Shown here: piece by piece, positions 10,427-22,303 of the stretch | How positions within the stretch are numbered: the first letter of the stretch is position 1 | Layout: each line of letters starts with the position of its first letter | Assembly (NCBI GenBank): GCA_019188255.1 | Contig: JAETXT010000002.1 | Coordinates: forward strand, 5,022,001-5,086,000 | Length of the DNA: 64,000 nt | Direction of reading: 5' to 3' | Origin: Verticillium longisporum | Lineage: Eukaryota > Ascomycota > Sordariomycetes > Glomerellales > Plectosphaerellaceae | Notes under the pieces: model-generated | Database searches by the model: none | What the model saw: only the letters and a program-made list of their open reading frames with translations | What the model was told of the DNA's origin: nothing | Program-made: the position numbers and the translations under genes

Positions 10427-13400
10427 CGAGATGCGTTGGCGGGTTGACTTTATGGTTTGACCGGGTCAGGTGAAAAGCTGTTCTCGCCTCGATTCATCCG
10501 GAAACGTAGTGTGGTGGGCTATTCTCCGTGGACAAAGGCAAAGTCAAGTAAAGGCGTGCCTTGAACGGGTACGTAGAGATGGCCCGGTCGGTTCGGTTCG
10601 GGTTTCTTAGTCCAGCGACAGGGTGGTAAGAGTCGGCCACCTGAACAGATCCGACAAGACGAAGAATGCCAGGAAAGGGAGCTGAAGGGATCAAAAGAAG
10701 TTCAGAAGATGGAGGACCGGCCGGCCGTAAAGAGGAGAGAGAGAGAGAGGTGGACGAAGTGGAGAGGAGGGAACATGGAGAACAGAGCAGGAGGGTGGGT
10801 GGGCGGCCAAGGGCATTGGATCCAGCGAACTGGGTCGGCCAGGCCTCTCGAACCGTGAGGTCGGGAGAGCCACAGGGTCAATGGGATGGATGGATGGGTC
10901 GACAGGCAGTGAGGAGGGGCTTTGTTGGGTTGGGGGACCCAGACCCATGAGAAGGAGGGCAAGGTGCGCAAGGTGCGCGACCAAAGGCGCGAGGAGGGGT
11001 CAATGGTACCCGGTAATCTGGAAAGGTGCCCTCATTCGCGAAGATGACATGCAACCCTGGACGCACAGCTGCTGCGACTGGCGCCACGTCTCTGCCTACC
11101 GACCTCGGGGGGGTTCGTCTCCCTGTGCCTTCCATCTGGGTCGGTGACTCCCTTCGTGGCCTCTTGTCTCTGTGCCACAATTCGGAAAGAGATGAAGCTC
11201 CACGGATGGGGAAGCTCGGCGAGGAAGAAGGCCTGTTGCTACCTACCTATGCAGTGAAAGAGGTGGGGAGAGGCACCCAAGTCAGTTGAGACGGGACGGA
11301 CGGATTTGCTGGCTATGGAAGGATCCATACTAGAGGCCATGCTAGAGGCCATGCTAGAGGCCATGCTAGAGGCGGAAAGAGGGGTTCGTTCCAGTGGCAT
11401 TTCCCATCGGATTTCAGATCTTTTTGGGGGGCTTGTGCCACTTTGTCATTTGGCATTTGACAGCCAGACGGGCTCCATCCACCAGAGTACCTGACGGTAC
11501 CTTGCCCTTTGGCAATGCACACTCAGGTCTGTCAGGGCAGGGAAACGGAAGGGAATGTCTGCTTCCTCGCGCCGGTAGGTGACCTCGACGGTCATCTTGA
11601 TCTGAGTCCTCGAAAGTACCACTCAAAATCAGCAGGTCGCATTAGGAGTGTGAGTGGAAGGCACCAGGGTACACGGAATACTCCGCAGCACCAGGATACG
11701 TCTGTGGATGCTTCTAGGCAAGGTGTTATTCTGTCCTAGGCCTGTTAGCCAGATCGTAGCCTGACCTGGAACTGCCACTGTTCCCGAGGTACGCGCTAGG
11801 GTGAAGGGGTGGGCTTCCTAGTGCGAGTCCCTGAAGCCTACGTTTCGCACGGACTTTTCCTTGTCCCCTCCCCCCGGTCCTCCCCTTAAACACCATGGAC
11901 AGCGCTGAAGTTTGACCTAGACAGTTGAGATCATTAAATGAGGATATCGACAAGATCTGCCCACGAGGCAGAGTGACGTGGGGATGCCCAGAAAGGGTGC
12001 AGATGGACCATTGCTTGTGGCCATCAGTGAGACACTGGAGGTCGGCTGGAAAGTCCCGTTGGCTGCCCTGTGGAAAAGCCCCAACCAGGTTCGTCGGCCT
12101 TGGTACCGGCAGCTTGGTTGGCTTTGCCTACACAGACCACCCACGCCACTGTGGACAGGGCACACACAGCAAGGCAAGGCGGGACAAAGTGTTGCCATCA
12201 GGCAGGGAAGTACCTCGACAGGCACCACCTGCCTCACCTCAGGGCCCAGTGTCGTCTCCTGCAGTCGACAAAATGCTGCCGGTTGACTGGCTGTTGGGGG
12301 CTGTATGCTGTGCAACGAACCCTTTCCTGGACGCCGGTACTGCTTGCCGCGTACCGCTCGCCAGTCCGCAGCTTCCGCGCTGCGGCCGTTCCACGGTACC
12401 TCCCTGCCATAAGATGCCTCGCCGTCAATGAGAAGGCGCGAACCATGTCCCGTAGCTTTGCCTCTTCTCCCGACCGCTCGGGCAGTCAAGGCTCCACATA
12501 AGGTACCTACCTACCTTACCTTACTTGGTGCAGTCGGCAGGCGCGCCTCTGCTGTTGCCCGGCATTCGTTGCCTGACTCGCAACTGCTCCTTTTCTCGCT
12601 CGTCACGAAAGCGAATCGCCCACACAGCAGACACTGACCCCCTCACCTCATCCACCAAGACCATGACGATCCCCAGTTCCGCATCCGCACACGCGCATCC
12701 TGACCGAAATGATGTGCCCTCAGCGCCCGCCGCCGGCCGAAGAAGCAAGCCTCCCGCACATCAGCGTCGAACCCGACACATTGGACGCATTGGGCATGGC
12801 AAGACATCGGTGGGCATCGGCCCTGCTACGGCGCCAGTGTGACACCCCATTGCCCCGCTGGATGCGGATGAGACCACCAAAAACACACCAGACGGGAGAA
12901 CCTCCCAAAGTCCTCGCTACAGCGTCGCATCCCGGTTGGGGGGGGCATCTCCACTGGCATGTTGTCCCGCACAGGCGTGCTGCCCATCTCGCCTTTGGAC
13001 CAGTCTCCCGTGTGTCTTGCCCGCCCTGGCAGGGCTCTTCGAGCTATGGGCCAACAGTAGCAAGCAACGTGGAGGACACGCTGCAGTTCCTGGAATCCCT
13101 TGCCAAGGTCACTTCTGTCCACGGATCACCTGCCTTCCGTTGACGGCCGTCTATGTCTTGCATCTCCCGGATCCCGGATCTCAACCCTTGACTGGCGCGA
13201 GATTTCCCACACGCGGCTTTTGCTTGCCGGCCGCCGTTGCTCGCGACATGGGAATCCGCCGTGGCGATCATCTCGTCACGATCAAGCATTGCAACATGTC
13301 TCGAACCCCCAGGCGAAGATCCAATTTCCGTGTTGGATCGTCTATCAGTTGCTCGTCTATCGAACGCCCCCCTTCGCTGCCCCGACCAGATCACTTGGCA

Positions 13401-13480
13401 GGCCACTCGCTCCAGTCATTTCACGAACGACCCCAGGACGCACGGCACCAACGACAATGAGTGTTGGCGTCACCTTTCGT
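10427..13480. other. 3-kb intergenic region without a supported gene
   Basis: The many short and medium open frames on both strands have biased, domain-free translations and no coherent splice chain. The stretch contains a 12-bp tandem repeat (11330-11373) and copies of the CTACCTACC/GGTACCTACC motif at about 11240 and 12500-12530. It includes the 5' flank of the methyltransferase gene. Confidence 0.55.
11330..11373 (+). repeat. 12-bp tandem repeat, about 3.6 copies
   Basis: The unit CTAGAGGCCATG is repeated head to tail without mismatch in the full copies. The array is too short and has no spacers, so it is a simple minisatellite. Confidence 0.9.
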
Positions 13481-16400
13481 CTACACCGCGAAGATGTTTG
13501 TCACTCCGTTCCACGTACCTCGTGTGCGTTCCTCCCAGTATGAATCCTTGCCCGTCTTGATCTTCCACACCTCCTCGCCCTCTGGTCCATTGCCCAACTT
13601 GACGAACCACTTCGGCTTGTGTTCCTCGCCCCGTTCCTCGAGGTCCTTGCGCCGCGCACGTTGCTCCTCTTCCAGCACCACTTTGGTCTCCTCCGCCGCG
13701 TCGAGGTCGCCCAGCTCTGCCTGCCTCTGATCGGGCCGCAGCCGGCTGTCTGTCGGCGGCAGTCGACCGTTCTCGATATCCGCTATCTCATTGAGTTGCG
13801 GGGCAAACTGGGTCAGACCATACGTTGTGGCGGCATTGTCCACTAACTTGCCAACCTTCCAAACATCGTCTCCCACAGCCTTGCCGTTTTCTGTTCGACG
13901 GAGTCCGGTTGTCCAAGTACCAATCAACCCAGTTCCCGAGTTGCTGCCGTCCAAAGTATAAGCCTCGACAACTACGTCCTCACCGCGGCCGCCGAACATG
14001 CCGCCCTTGCTGCGAAACTCGACTACTGCCTTGGCCCCTGTAGTGTCGTTGTTGACATGCATCGTGCCCACGGGCTCGACATACTTTTCGCCCATGACAA
14101 CGTTACGTAGGAACATGGCTGCGTGCGTCCACGAATAAAGTTCATCCGTGCCGTCCATCAACCGCAACGCGATTCGCACGCGACCCTCCGTGATGATTTC
14201 TGCGCTCTTGCCCCAAAACTTTTGTGAAGGCGCTGGTGACTGGCTAAAAGACCAGTTGGAGGAATCGGCTTGCATCGCCAACCTGACGGGCCGGTGACTG
14301 ACCTTCTCCGCAATGAGACGGAAACCGCCCGGCACCTCTTGCTCGGTGCGTAGAAGCTCGTACGTCTCGCCTAGTAGAGGGTTGAACGGCTTTCGGATAG
14401 CACGCTCCTTCGATCGGTTGATGCTGATTTGTGATACTGCAAAAGCAGTCACGTACAGCAAACGATCCTTGGCCGTTTTCTGCTGCACTGCCGCGTCAAG
14501 AAGCTGCGAGTACTCAAGCTGCTCAGCAATCCTCTGAAGCATCGAAGTCGGCTCGTTCGCCGAGACGGGTGCACTAATGTTGCTCAGATCTTTGCCGACG
14601 TTCTTCCGTACGATGCCTATGAGACTCGGGGGCTGAACCAGGCCTGGCGGGATCTTCGAGCGTCTCTCGACGGATATATCTACCGGAAGAGGGGTGAGGC
14701 TTTTCGGTTTGGACGGATAGCAACTTTCCTCATCTAAGCCACCCGTGTCCTCGTCAGCGATGGTCGAGGCTGCTGACGACGAGTCGTGCAGCTCGGCCTC
14801 GTCGGCATCAGACTCCGCAGCATCATCTTCCTCACTCCTGTCGATGCGGACAATCTGAGAGCCAGTCTCGCCCACTTCAGCATCAAAGAACTCATCAGTT
14901 GAAGTAGTGTCCATGCTCAACCTTGAGGCTGCAGCTGAGAGGGGCACTGGCAAACGCCGGCGTTTGCTGTTTGCGATCAATAACGTAAATTCAGCCACAA
15001 CCGAGTCCAAATCGTTCAGCAATGCACCGCAGTGATCTTGCATGCTCTTCTCCTCCTGCGCAACGCCCCTCGACTTCTTCCTCGCATGATTAGATCCGTT
15101 TATTGACTGGCAGGGGTTCGCAGAACCCGGCGACGGAACCGCCAGGGATGACGATACCATGGGTTGGAAAGATTGTGGACTGACGACGCTGGACTTGCGC
15201 TTCCAGAAGGGCCTCTTCTGGTTTTCGGAGGGAAAGTAGCCCTCCCAGTCCTCACTATGCAATGAGCTACCGCCGGGTGACAAATACTGGCTGCCGCTGC
15301 TGTGAGCGGGTCGTGGCGGACCAGACATGTCCTTGACAAGGCGGCGCAGCGCATCTCTGGTGCCCACAGTCCGGCTGACCAAGGACTCGACCTGCTCCCA
15401 CTCCCGATCCTCGAGGGGATTGTGAGTCGCTGTCCTCGAGAGTCCAGTGGCAATGCGCAGAGGCGTGCTGGCGCCCCTCTCCTTTGATGCTTGTCCCTCT
15501 GCCGGTTCAACACCTCGAGCGATGCGAACTGCTTTTTCAAGGGCGCGTGCCCACTCGCCAAACTCTTTGACATTGGAGGCTTTGAGATGCCAGATCTCAG
15601 CACCCGAATCAATGTTGATCTCCCGGCGCCTCTCGTCTGCAGCTATGGCTGCGAGGCTCAACGGGATGGCGCCCCGCAGCGCCGAGGAGTTGCGGTTGTA
15701 GAAGTAAGACAGCGTACACGACGAGTAGTCGAGCGAGAAAAAGCGACGTGCGTAGCCCTGTCCCTTCTTCCTCCTTCTCTTGAGCAGGTTCCCAACGTGA
15801 TAGTTGGCTGCGCCATCGCTTCGGCCTGACACCGAAGTAGGTCTACCACCCGGCACATGGCTATGAAGACTGTCCTGGGAGTCTGAGGCCACAGCGTTCA
15901 TGTGAGGACTGCCGTGCTTGCCCAAGCTTGTCTTGCTGCCACTCTTTGCAGGGTTGCCGAGGGAAAGGTTCGGGACATTGTGCGCAGTCGGGGGCGGCGA
16001 GCCGATAGGGTAAGTGCGGAGGGAGAGGGTGACGGTCTTGGAGGTCTGCTTTGAAAAGGTATTGTCAAACACCAGGCCGTACATGCCGGCCTGGCCCTTC
16101 AGAACGTCGTGCGTGCCCGTCGTTTGGGTTTCGGCCTCGCATCGCCCCTGCCACTTGATGGGGATGAACCCCTTGCTGGCGAGCTGGTCTTGGGCGGTGA
16201 TCGTATCCTTCTTGGCGAAACGGGCGGGTTTTGCGTCGTTGACGCCCGAGGTCACACCCAAGGGGTTGCGGGGTCGTCCGACTGGCTTGGGACAATGTTC
16301 GTGGCGCCAGTGCCGGGATGTTTGACGATGCCGAAGTTACTGCGCGGCGGGGGAAGCTCGTCAGCTACAGTATAGGGTTGGTGAAAGGAGAAGGGGGAGA

Positions 16401-16599
16401 GGGAAGAAAAGGTACATTGACTTCTTATGCGGTTGAACGGTCCACGCGATGCTCTGGCCGTCCTCAACCTTGAGCCAGCGTACAATGTACGACTATGTCT
16501 GCTGTCAGCTTTGGGTCGGGCGCGCGACGGCGACGCGGCGGAAGGAGTAGTGGGATGGCAAACCTTGCTGTGCACCTCAAGTTGCTCGTGCCCGGCCAT
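13481..16599 (-). CDS. osh3: Osh3-type oxysterol-binding protein (GOLD, PH, FFAT, ORD), one frameshift
   Basis: A lipid-transfer protein expected at ER-plasma membrane contact sites, about 990 residues once the frame is followed across the break. Exons: 16599-16564, 16492-16416 and 16339-13481, with introns of 71 and 76 nt. The N-terminal GOLD-like part is rebuilt by splicing (YIVRWLKVEDGQSIAW, NFGIVKHPG). A PH domain follows at about residues 218-308, then a Ser/acid-rich linker with an EFFDAEV element near residue 520 that matches the FFAT signal for binding ER VAP proteins, and the ORD at about 600-950. The ORD fingerprint reads EKVSHRPV instead of EQVSHHPP. Exon 3 reads into a stop just after PATP unless one base is added in the C run (G run 16262-16265 on +), after which LGVTSGVNDAK and the remaining 920 codons stay open. 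The stop is at 13483-13481. Confidence 0.92.
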
Positions 16600-19456
16600 T
16601 TCAGGTGCGCGTCGAAGGTCTGAGGCAAGATGCAAGATTGCTGCAGAGGCGAGGCTCGAGACAAAGATGGAGGACGTGTTGTTTCTATTTCGTATGTCGC
16701 CCGGGTTCCAACACTAACAGCTTTCCATGGCGAGGGATCTGCGACAGATTCGTTAGAGGCGGGGTGCAGGGAAACGCGACGAAACGAGGTCAGACGTCGG
16801 GCTCAGGAAGTTTAAACTGAGTGAGGCTGGTGCGCAGTAGGTATGGAAGGGAGGCTTTAATTATGACTTGACGTGGAGGTGAGATGCCGAGAGGTGCTGA
16901 GGTGAGCTTGGGCGGAGCTGGGCTCCCCAGCACACCACCTTAAGGTACGTGCCTTGCCTACCTAGGTACCTAGGTAGGTAGGTTTAGGTACGTACATGGG
17001 AGGTAGGGCATGCGCTAGGAACGGAGACCCGTCACTGCTACAGGGGCACTCTGTGGCACTTTGTGGTCTTCAACACCTGCACCCGCACTGACACCGACGC
17101 GAGGTGGTACCCAGGCGGCCTGCAAGCGCACCTTTCACAGCAGCGCGCCACACAACCCGCGTCCTGGTGAGGCAGCACAAGGTACCTAGGTACCTACCTC
17201 GAAGAACCATCCTGCCGCGGGTCCAGCGGCGCCCGGTAACGAGGCACAAGGCACGAGGCACCTACCGCGCGGCTTCCGCTATCTAGTGCGTAGCCTTCGG
17301 AATCACACACGGTAGGCAGTCGGCGACGTTATCTTCAGAATCAGACAATGAACGCAGACCTCTGCCGGTCTCCTCTCTGTCCTGGCCCCAAGTCCCCGAG
17401 TTGGCGAGTCTCACGCTTCCAGACCAATGCTCAAGCTACCCGTTCCAGTGGAGTTGTGCCCTTCCTCAACAAGATGCCAAGATGCTGGGCTCTTCCAACA
17501 ACGGGGGCTCGGACGATTCCCACCAGACTCTCATTTCATTTGAGGCCCGGCACAGGAGATACTGTGCACGCAAGAACGGCTCGCACCAAGCTCGTAGCAT
17601 CGCCGCGTGACCCTCCCGTGCCGCATCCCGCCGTATTGCAGCATGCCCGTCTTCAGTTGACCGATCAATGGGCCGCTTGGGAAGGCCAGGGGGAAGAACA
17701 CGGTGACGTTGCTGCGCCACGCCAGGACGATCGAGTGGAGGATGCCGTGCCCAAGAAATTGAGGTTCCTATTCACAGCAGCTGGCCGGCTTGACCTGTGT
17801 GCCGCTTCGGGTTTTCGTGTTCAGTCGTATCCTCGTCACACTTTGCCCAATTCTCTCCATATCCACCTTGCTGCAAGTTGGTGCTTCTTGTCGTTTTCGC
17901 AGGGCCTCGTTTCGGGTACTCGCGAAGTGAATCCGCTTCGGCCCCCACCCTGATGGTCCATCATGGAATGCGAGTCTTCTTTGCAGGGCTAGCAGGGCCT
18001 TTAGGGATTCGCTAGTGCTACGTTAGCACAGGCCCTGATCGGGATACAGCGTCGAGGCCTGGCCTGTAGTCCTTGGGTGTTGATCAAGAGACAAGGTAGA
18101 CGGCCTACCTATTCATTGAGTGCCTACTTATTGGGGGCAGGAAGGGCCATGGATGAGCCTGATGGGGGTTCTTCTCTGCTGTCATGGTGGGTGAATGCTC
18201 TCTCCTGAGAGACACTGATTCCATGTGGCTGGCCATTTCCCATCCGAGCCACACCCATATCCAATCTCCTCCTTTTTCTTGCTATTCCTTTCTTTCCTCT
18301 CTGTTCTTCTGGACTCGGCCCCTTCATGAGTCGCAGATGGGACGCTGGAGCATGCACCGTCGATTTTGTTTCTGGCCGCCAAGGCTGTTTTCATGACATG
18401 GGGCCAGGTTCAGTGGGATGGGAAGGCCATCCCATCCTTCTCCTTGAGGGAAGCCCTTGAGGGCGTTTGTTTCCTGCACCTGAAGACGCTGGTCTTCTTG
18501 CTGAGAAGGGGTGGGCGGTGGTCTTGTTCCTCTTCCTGTTCTGGTCTGCCTCGACTTGTGGGGAGAGCATTTGCTTGACTGTTGTACGTACCATCCATCA
18601 GTGGCAGTGGCTGCTCAGTCTCAGTCTCGCCCCGCCAATAAAAGCCATGCGTTCGTCACAGCTAGGTCGTTTTAGTAGGTGCGGGTGGAAAGCATGGCCT
18701 ACTAGGCAGGTCGCTAGCATCGCTGCTACCCCAGAGGCAGAGAATACTTCTCCTTCTCTTCCTGGCCCGTCCGGGTTTCGTCTGGAACATGCCAAAAAAA
18801 AAGTTTCCATGCAGCAGTTTGGCCAGGACCATCACTCTGTGCTCTGCAGTCCCATCAGAACATTAACCCCGCGTTCTCTTTCTTTCCTCCGCCACCTTAT
18901 TCACTCACATCGGCATTCGTCCTTGCATGTCTTCTCCGCAGCGTGCTGTACCTTCTTCCTCTGGTACCCCACGGACGACAGCACTCAGCTTACGAACAAA
19001 GAAAGAGGGCGAGCCAGGGGTCTCGTCTTCTTCACCTCGCATCATTCGCGGGCGGCCCATTTAATTCCGATTCCCTGTCCCTGGCATCCTTTTCAACGGG
19101 GCACCCCCAAGCACTCTGGCCATAACCCACCACTCGCTCCGATTTGGGTGCAGTGGCCGCGTGCCGACACTCCTTCGGCTCAGAAGCTCAGCCTGGTTCA
19201 GGAGGAGCTCCATAGGTGTGCTCCCTTACCCAGCCCAGGCCTTCCTTTCATCGCCCAACAGCGAACACAACAACAACAACGAGCAAGCAGCAATTACCTC
19301 GCAACACCTGCGCACCGCTCGACTCGACCCTCTCCCCGCCACCACCATCCTGTCTCGCAGGCTCTGGGCGCCCGCCTTTCTTCTTTCCGCCTACCCCTAA
19401 CGTACTCGTCTCCTCCCCCCGCCATTACGAACGGGCCCGTCCACCACTGCGCGAAC
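16600..19456. other. Intergenic region between divergent osh3 and ArfGAP genes
   Basis: This is about 2.9 kb serving as a divergent promoter region. It contains a dense cluster of TAGGTACC/TAGGTAGG motifs at 16940-17000 and again at 17180-17205. A long open frame at 18467-19615 runs through the ArfGAP start region but has no domain and overlaps exon 1 out of frame, so it is not called. The last 250 nt before the ArfGAP start are CA-rich, like a 5' leader. Confidence 0.6.
16942..17208. repeat. Cluster of TAGGTACC/TAGGTAGG motifs
   Basis: Within this stretch ACCTAGGTACC and tandem TAGG tetramers recur (about 16945-17000 and 17180-17208), partly palindromic. The same motif recurs across the window only between genes. 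I cannot say whether it is a binding site, a mobile-element trace or a simple repeat. Confidence 0.6.
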
Positions 19457-21756
19457 ATGGCCTCCGTCCTGAGCAAGCGCCAACAGGCGCGCAACGAAAA
19501 GGCGCTGCAGGAACTTGTGGCCAAGGTGCCCGGTAACAATTCTTGCGCCGATTGCCAGGCCCGTAACCCAGGTGCGCAACCTTTCGGTCCCCTCGACCGA
19601 TCCCCCTTCCATTGAGCTGCGTGTGGCTAACCAAACTCGACAGCGTGGGCATCATGGAGCGTACGTTTTCCGACCACAAAACAAGTGTTGTCCACCTCAC
19701 CGCGATTCTGAACTGACACTGGTGACCAGTTGGGCGTCTTCCTCTGCATGCGCTGCGCTTCGATCCATCGAAAGCTTGGCACCCACATTTCCAAGGTCAA
19801 GTCCCTGAGTATGGATGGCTGGTCCAACGAACAGGTCGAGGTAGGTTACACATCCGCGGCCCGCCGCCCACAGAGGAGAGAGTCGCTCAAGCTCACTGTT
19901 GTGACCCCGCAGAATATGAAAAAGGTTGGCAATGTTACCTCGAACCAAATCTACAACCCCGAGAACAAGAAGCCTCCAGTGCCCGTCGACGCCGACGAGG
20001 CCGACTCGGCCATGGAGCGCTTCATCCGATCCAAGTACACCACGACTCCCGCTCCCACGAAGAGCCACAGCGCCAGGACCATGGATGAAGGCATCCCTCC
20101 CCGCTACCACCCAAGACGCCTAGCAAGTTCAGCTTCCGATCCGCCTCTTCTATTCTCCCTCTGTCATCCCGGTCTAAAAAGCAGGCCGCCGCGCGAGACT
20201 CCAGGCCCCCGCCGAGCCCTTATGACTATCCACGGAGCCCGTCGCCAGACGACCACCTTCAAAACAAGCCTTCCAAGGTTTTCGGCGCCAGCGTTCAGTC
20301 CAGCAAGTCGGACGACACGGAGAACAAGCTGGCCCACTTGCGTGACATGGGTTTCGGAGACACGCAGAAAAACATCACCGTTCTGCGGAGCGTCAACGGA
20401 AGCCTGGAGCGCGCCATAGAAACTCTTGTCAGAGCAGCCGACGCCGACAGGAGATCCCCCGGCGTCGCAGCCGCCACCGGCAGAACCCTCCGCGCTTCGC
20501 GATCCATGACGCCCATGTCCTCTAGCTCGGCCCCCATCCCTCAACAGTCGACGTTCCAAGACAGGCCCTCTCCGCAATCCGCAACATCGAACAACCCCTT
20601 TGACATGTGGCCGGCGCAGCCTCAGACGGCGCAATCCACCGGAACACTCCAGAACAAGAACCCTTACATCGGCGCGAACCCCTTCGGAGCCTCACTGCAG
20701 CAGCAGGACATCAGCCAGGCCTTTGGCAACATGTCTCTGGCGCCGCCACCAGCCCAGCCTCTCTTTCCTAACCATACCGGGGGCCTATCTCAGCCCACCT
20801 ACGATCACGCCGCGGCAACCCCTCCGATGCCACAGGCACCACAGACCTACGCGCCCATGAATTTTAATAGTAATATGACATACCCGCAGCCCATCCAGCA
20901 GCAACCCACAGGAAGTAACCCCTTCTTCACGACACAATCCCAACCCACGATGCCACAGCAGAATCTGGCCGTCAACACCATCACAAACTCGTCTGTCGGC
21001 TTTGCCAACAATCCTTTCGCACGTTCGCCCACCAGGATTCAGTCGCCACCCCTTGGACAGATTCCGGAGCAGTCGCAGTCGAATTTCTACAATTCTCCAC
21101 AGCCCCTCTCGCCGTCGGTTGGCAATCCGTTCTTCACGCAAGCGCAGAACCAGCAGCAGCAGCAGCAACCATTTCAGCCACAGCCGCAGTACCAACAGCA
21201 AGTCCAGCCTCAACAACACTTCCAGCAGCAGCAGCAACAGCAGCAGCCGCAGCCGCCCCAGTTCCAGCAGCAATTTCAGCCCTTCCAGCAACAAGGGCAA
21301 TACGCTCCGTCGCAGCCCACGTACCAGTATGCCCAGCGAGCGGATAAAGCCTCCATCATGGCACTCTTCAACCAACCACAGCTCGCTCCACAACAGACAG
21401 GCAACCCATACGCACCTCAGACTGGGGCTGCGGCGCCCAGTTTTGAGAACCAAGTCAATCCGGCACAGGCACAGGCACAGGCACAGTCCGCTCAGCCACA
21501 GCTCCAGCAGCCGACACGCAGCTTGTCGATGCCACTGGCCGGCAGCAGCAACAACCCTTTCTTCGCGGGCAATGTGCCTCCGGCGCAGGCGACCCCGGTG
21601 ACAGCTCCGGCGCCCGCAGCTCCCGCTGTCAATGTCGGCGCGCAGCAACAAAAGGCACACGTCAGCCGCGAGAGCATGGCGTTTGCAGACATGAACTGGG
21701 CCAACGGACGCCACAGTCCAGATGCGTTTGCCAGTCTCAGTTCGAGGCACTTGTGA
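19457..21756 (+). CDS. ArfGAP-UBA protein, Gts1/Ucp3-like, with Q-rich tail, one frameshift
   Basis: A GTPase-activating protein for Arf, about 695 residues after bridging one break. Exons: 19457-19571, 19644-19660, 19730-19840 and 19913-21756, with introns of 69-72 nt. Exon 2 is a 17-nt microexon coding part of AWASWS between the halves of the zinc finger; without it the C-x2-C-x16-C-x2-C finger (Cys30, 33, 50, 53) and the arginine of IHRKLG are not joined. A UBA domain follows at about 218-258 (LRDMGFGDTQKN). The C-terminal half is Asn/Pro/Gln-rich with CAG/CAA runs at about 21151-21300, as in yeast Gts1. In exon 4 the frame changes inside CCCC at 20099-20102; adding one C gives PPPLPPKTPSKF, the expected linker. 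Such proteins act in Golgi/endosome traffic. Family assignment is firm; the choice between Gts1 and other ArfGAPs rests on the ArfGAP-UBA-Q layout. Confidence 0.9.
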
Positions 21757-22256
21757 TGAGCAACTTGAACTGCAATCAGTACATAATGAGTTTCTTTGTA
21801 TAAATATGACGGTTTGCCGGAGCGTATCATGCAGTCTACGTGTGCTGTTACAGAGTGTATCGCAGTGATGGATGTGTGATTGCAAAAGCCAGTGACAATT
21901 TGGTATCGCCCAGACGCCACCAAAAGGCCCAAAGCACCCATGGAGGTCAATTAAGAGCCAGCTCTGACAAATCGGACAACAGCAGTAACATGGCTCCAGA
22001 AAAGTAAACTGAGAGGTACAGAAACAAGAAAAGCATCGGACACAATGGTAGGGCAGGCTTCAGGTCACCTGACTTCGCTCCATGGGTCTGACATCACGCT
22101 CCTTCCCCGTCGCGTCTCGCACGACCTCGTGTCGCCCGCTCCCCCAGCGCACATGTCAACTACCCCGCCAACCCACCAACCCACCAACCCAGACCAACAG
22201 GTTCTGACAAGGTTCCTGGCGATTTGCAGGACGTAGTTCGGCCACCATGCGCCCTA
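21757..22256. other. Intergenic, 3' UTR of the ArfGAP gene and SNF2 promoter
   Basis: Five hundred bases between two genes on the same strand. It has no coding content apart from a short upstream ATG frame that overlaps the SNF2 start, listed separately. Confidence 0.6.
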
Positions 22257-22303
22257 ATGGCGCCCAACAAGCCTGCCAGCGTGATCGAGATTCTCTCCGA
22301 TGA
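22247..22303 (+). promoter_or_regulatory. Upstream ORF overlapping the SNF2 start codon
   Basis: An ATG at 22247 with a strong context (GCCACC before it, A at -3) opens an 18-codon frame that ends in TGA at 22301-22303. The main ATG at 22257 lies inside this frame, out of register, and has a weak context (C at -3). If this reading is right, most scanning ribosomes would meet the short frame first, which would lower translation of the main protein. Confidence 0.4.

Noticed and set aside
11917..12489. Minus-strand frame of 190 codons in the 10-13 kb gap
   Set aside because: No domain and an erratic composition; a competing frame of similar length on the other strand covers the same bases.
18467..19615. 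Open frame of 382 codons upstream of and overlapping the ArfGAP start
   Set aside because: The translation has no domain, is of mixed low complexity, and overlaps the well-supported exon 1 of the ArfGAP gene in another frame; it reads through a CA-rich leader.
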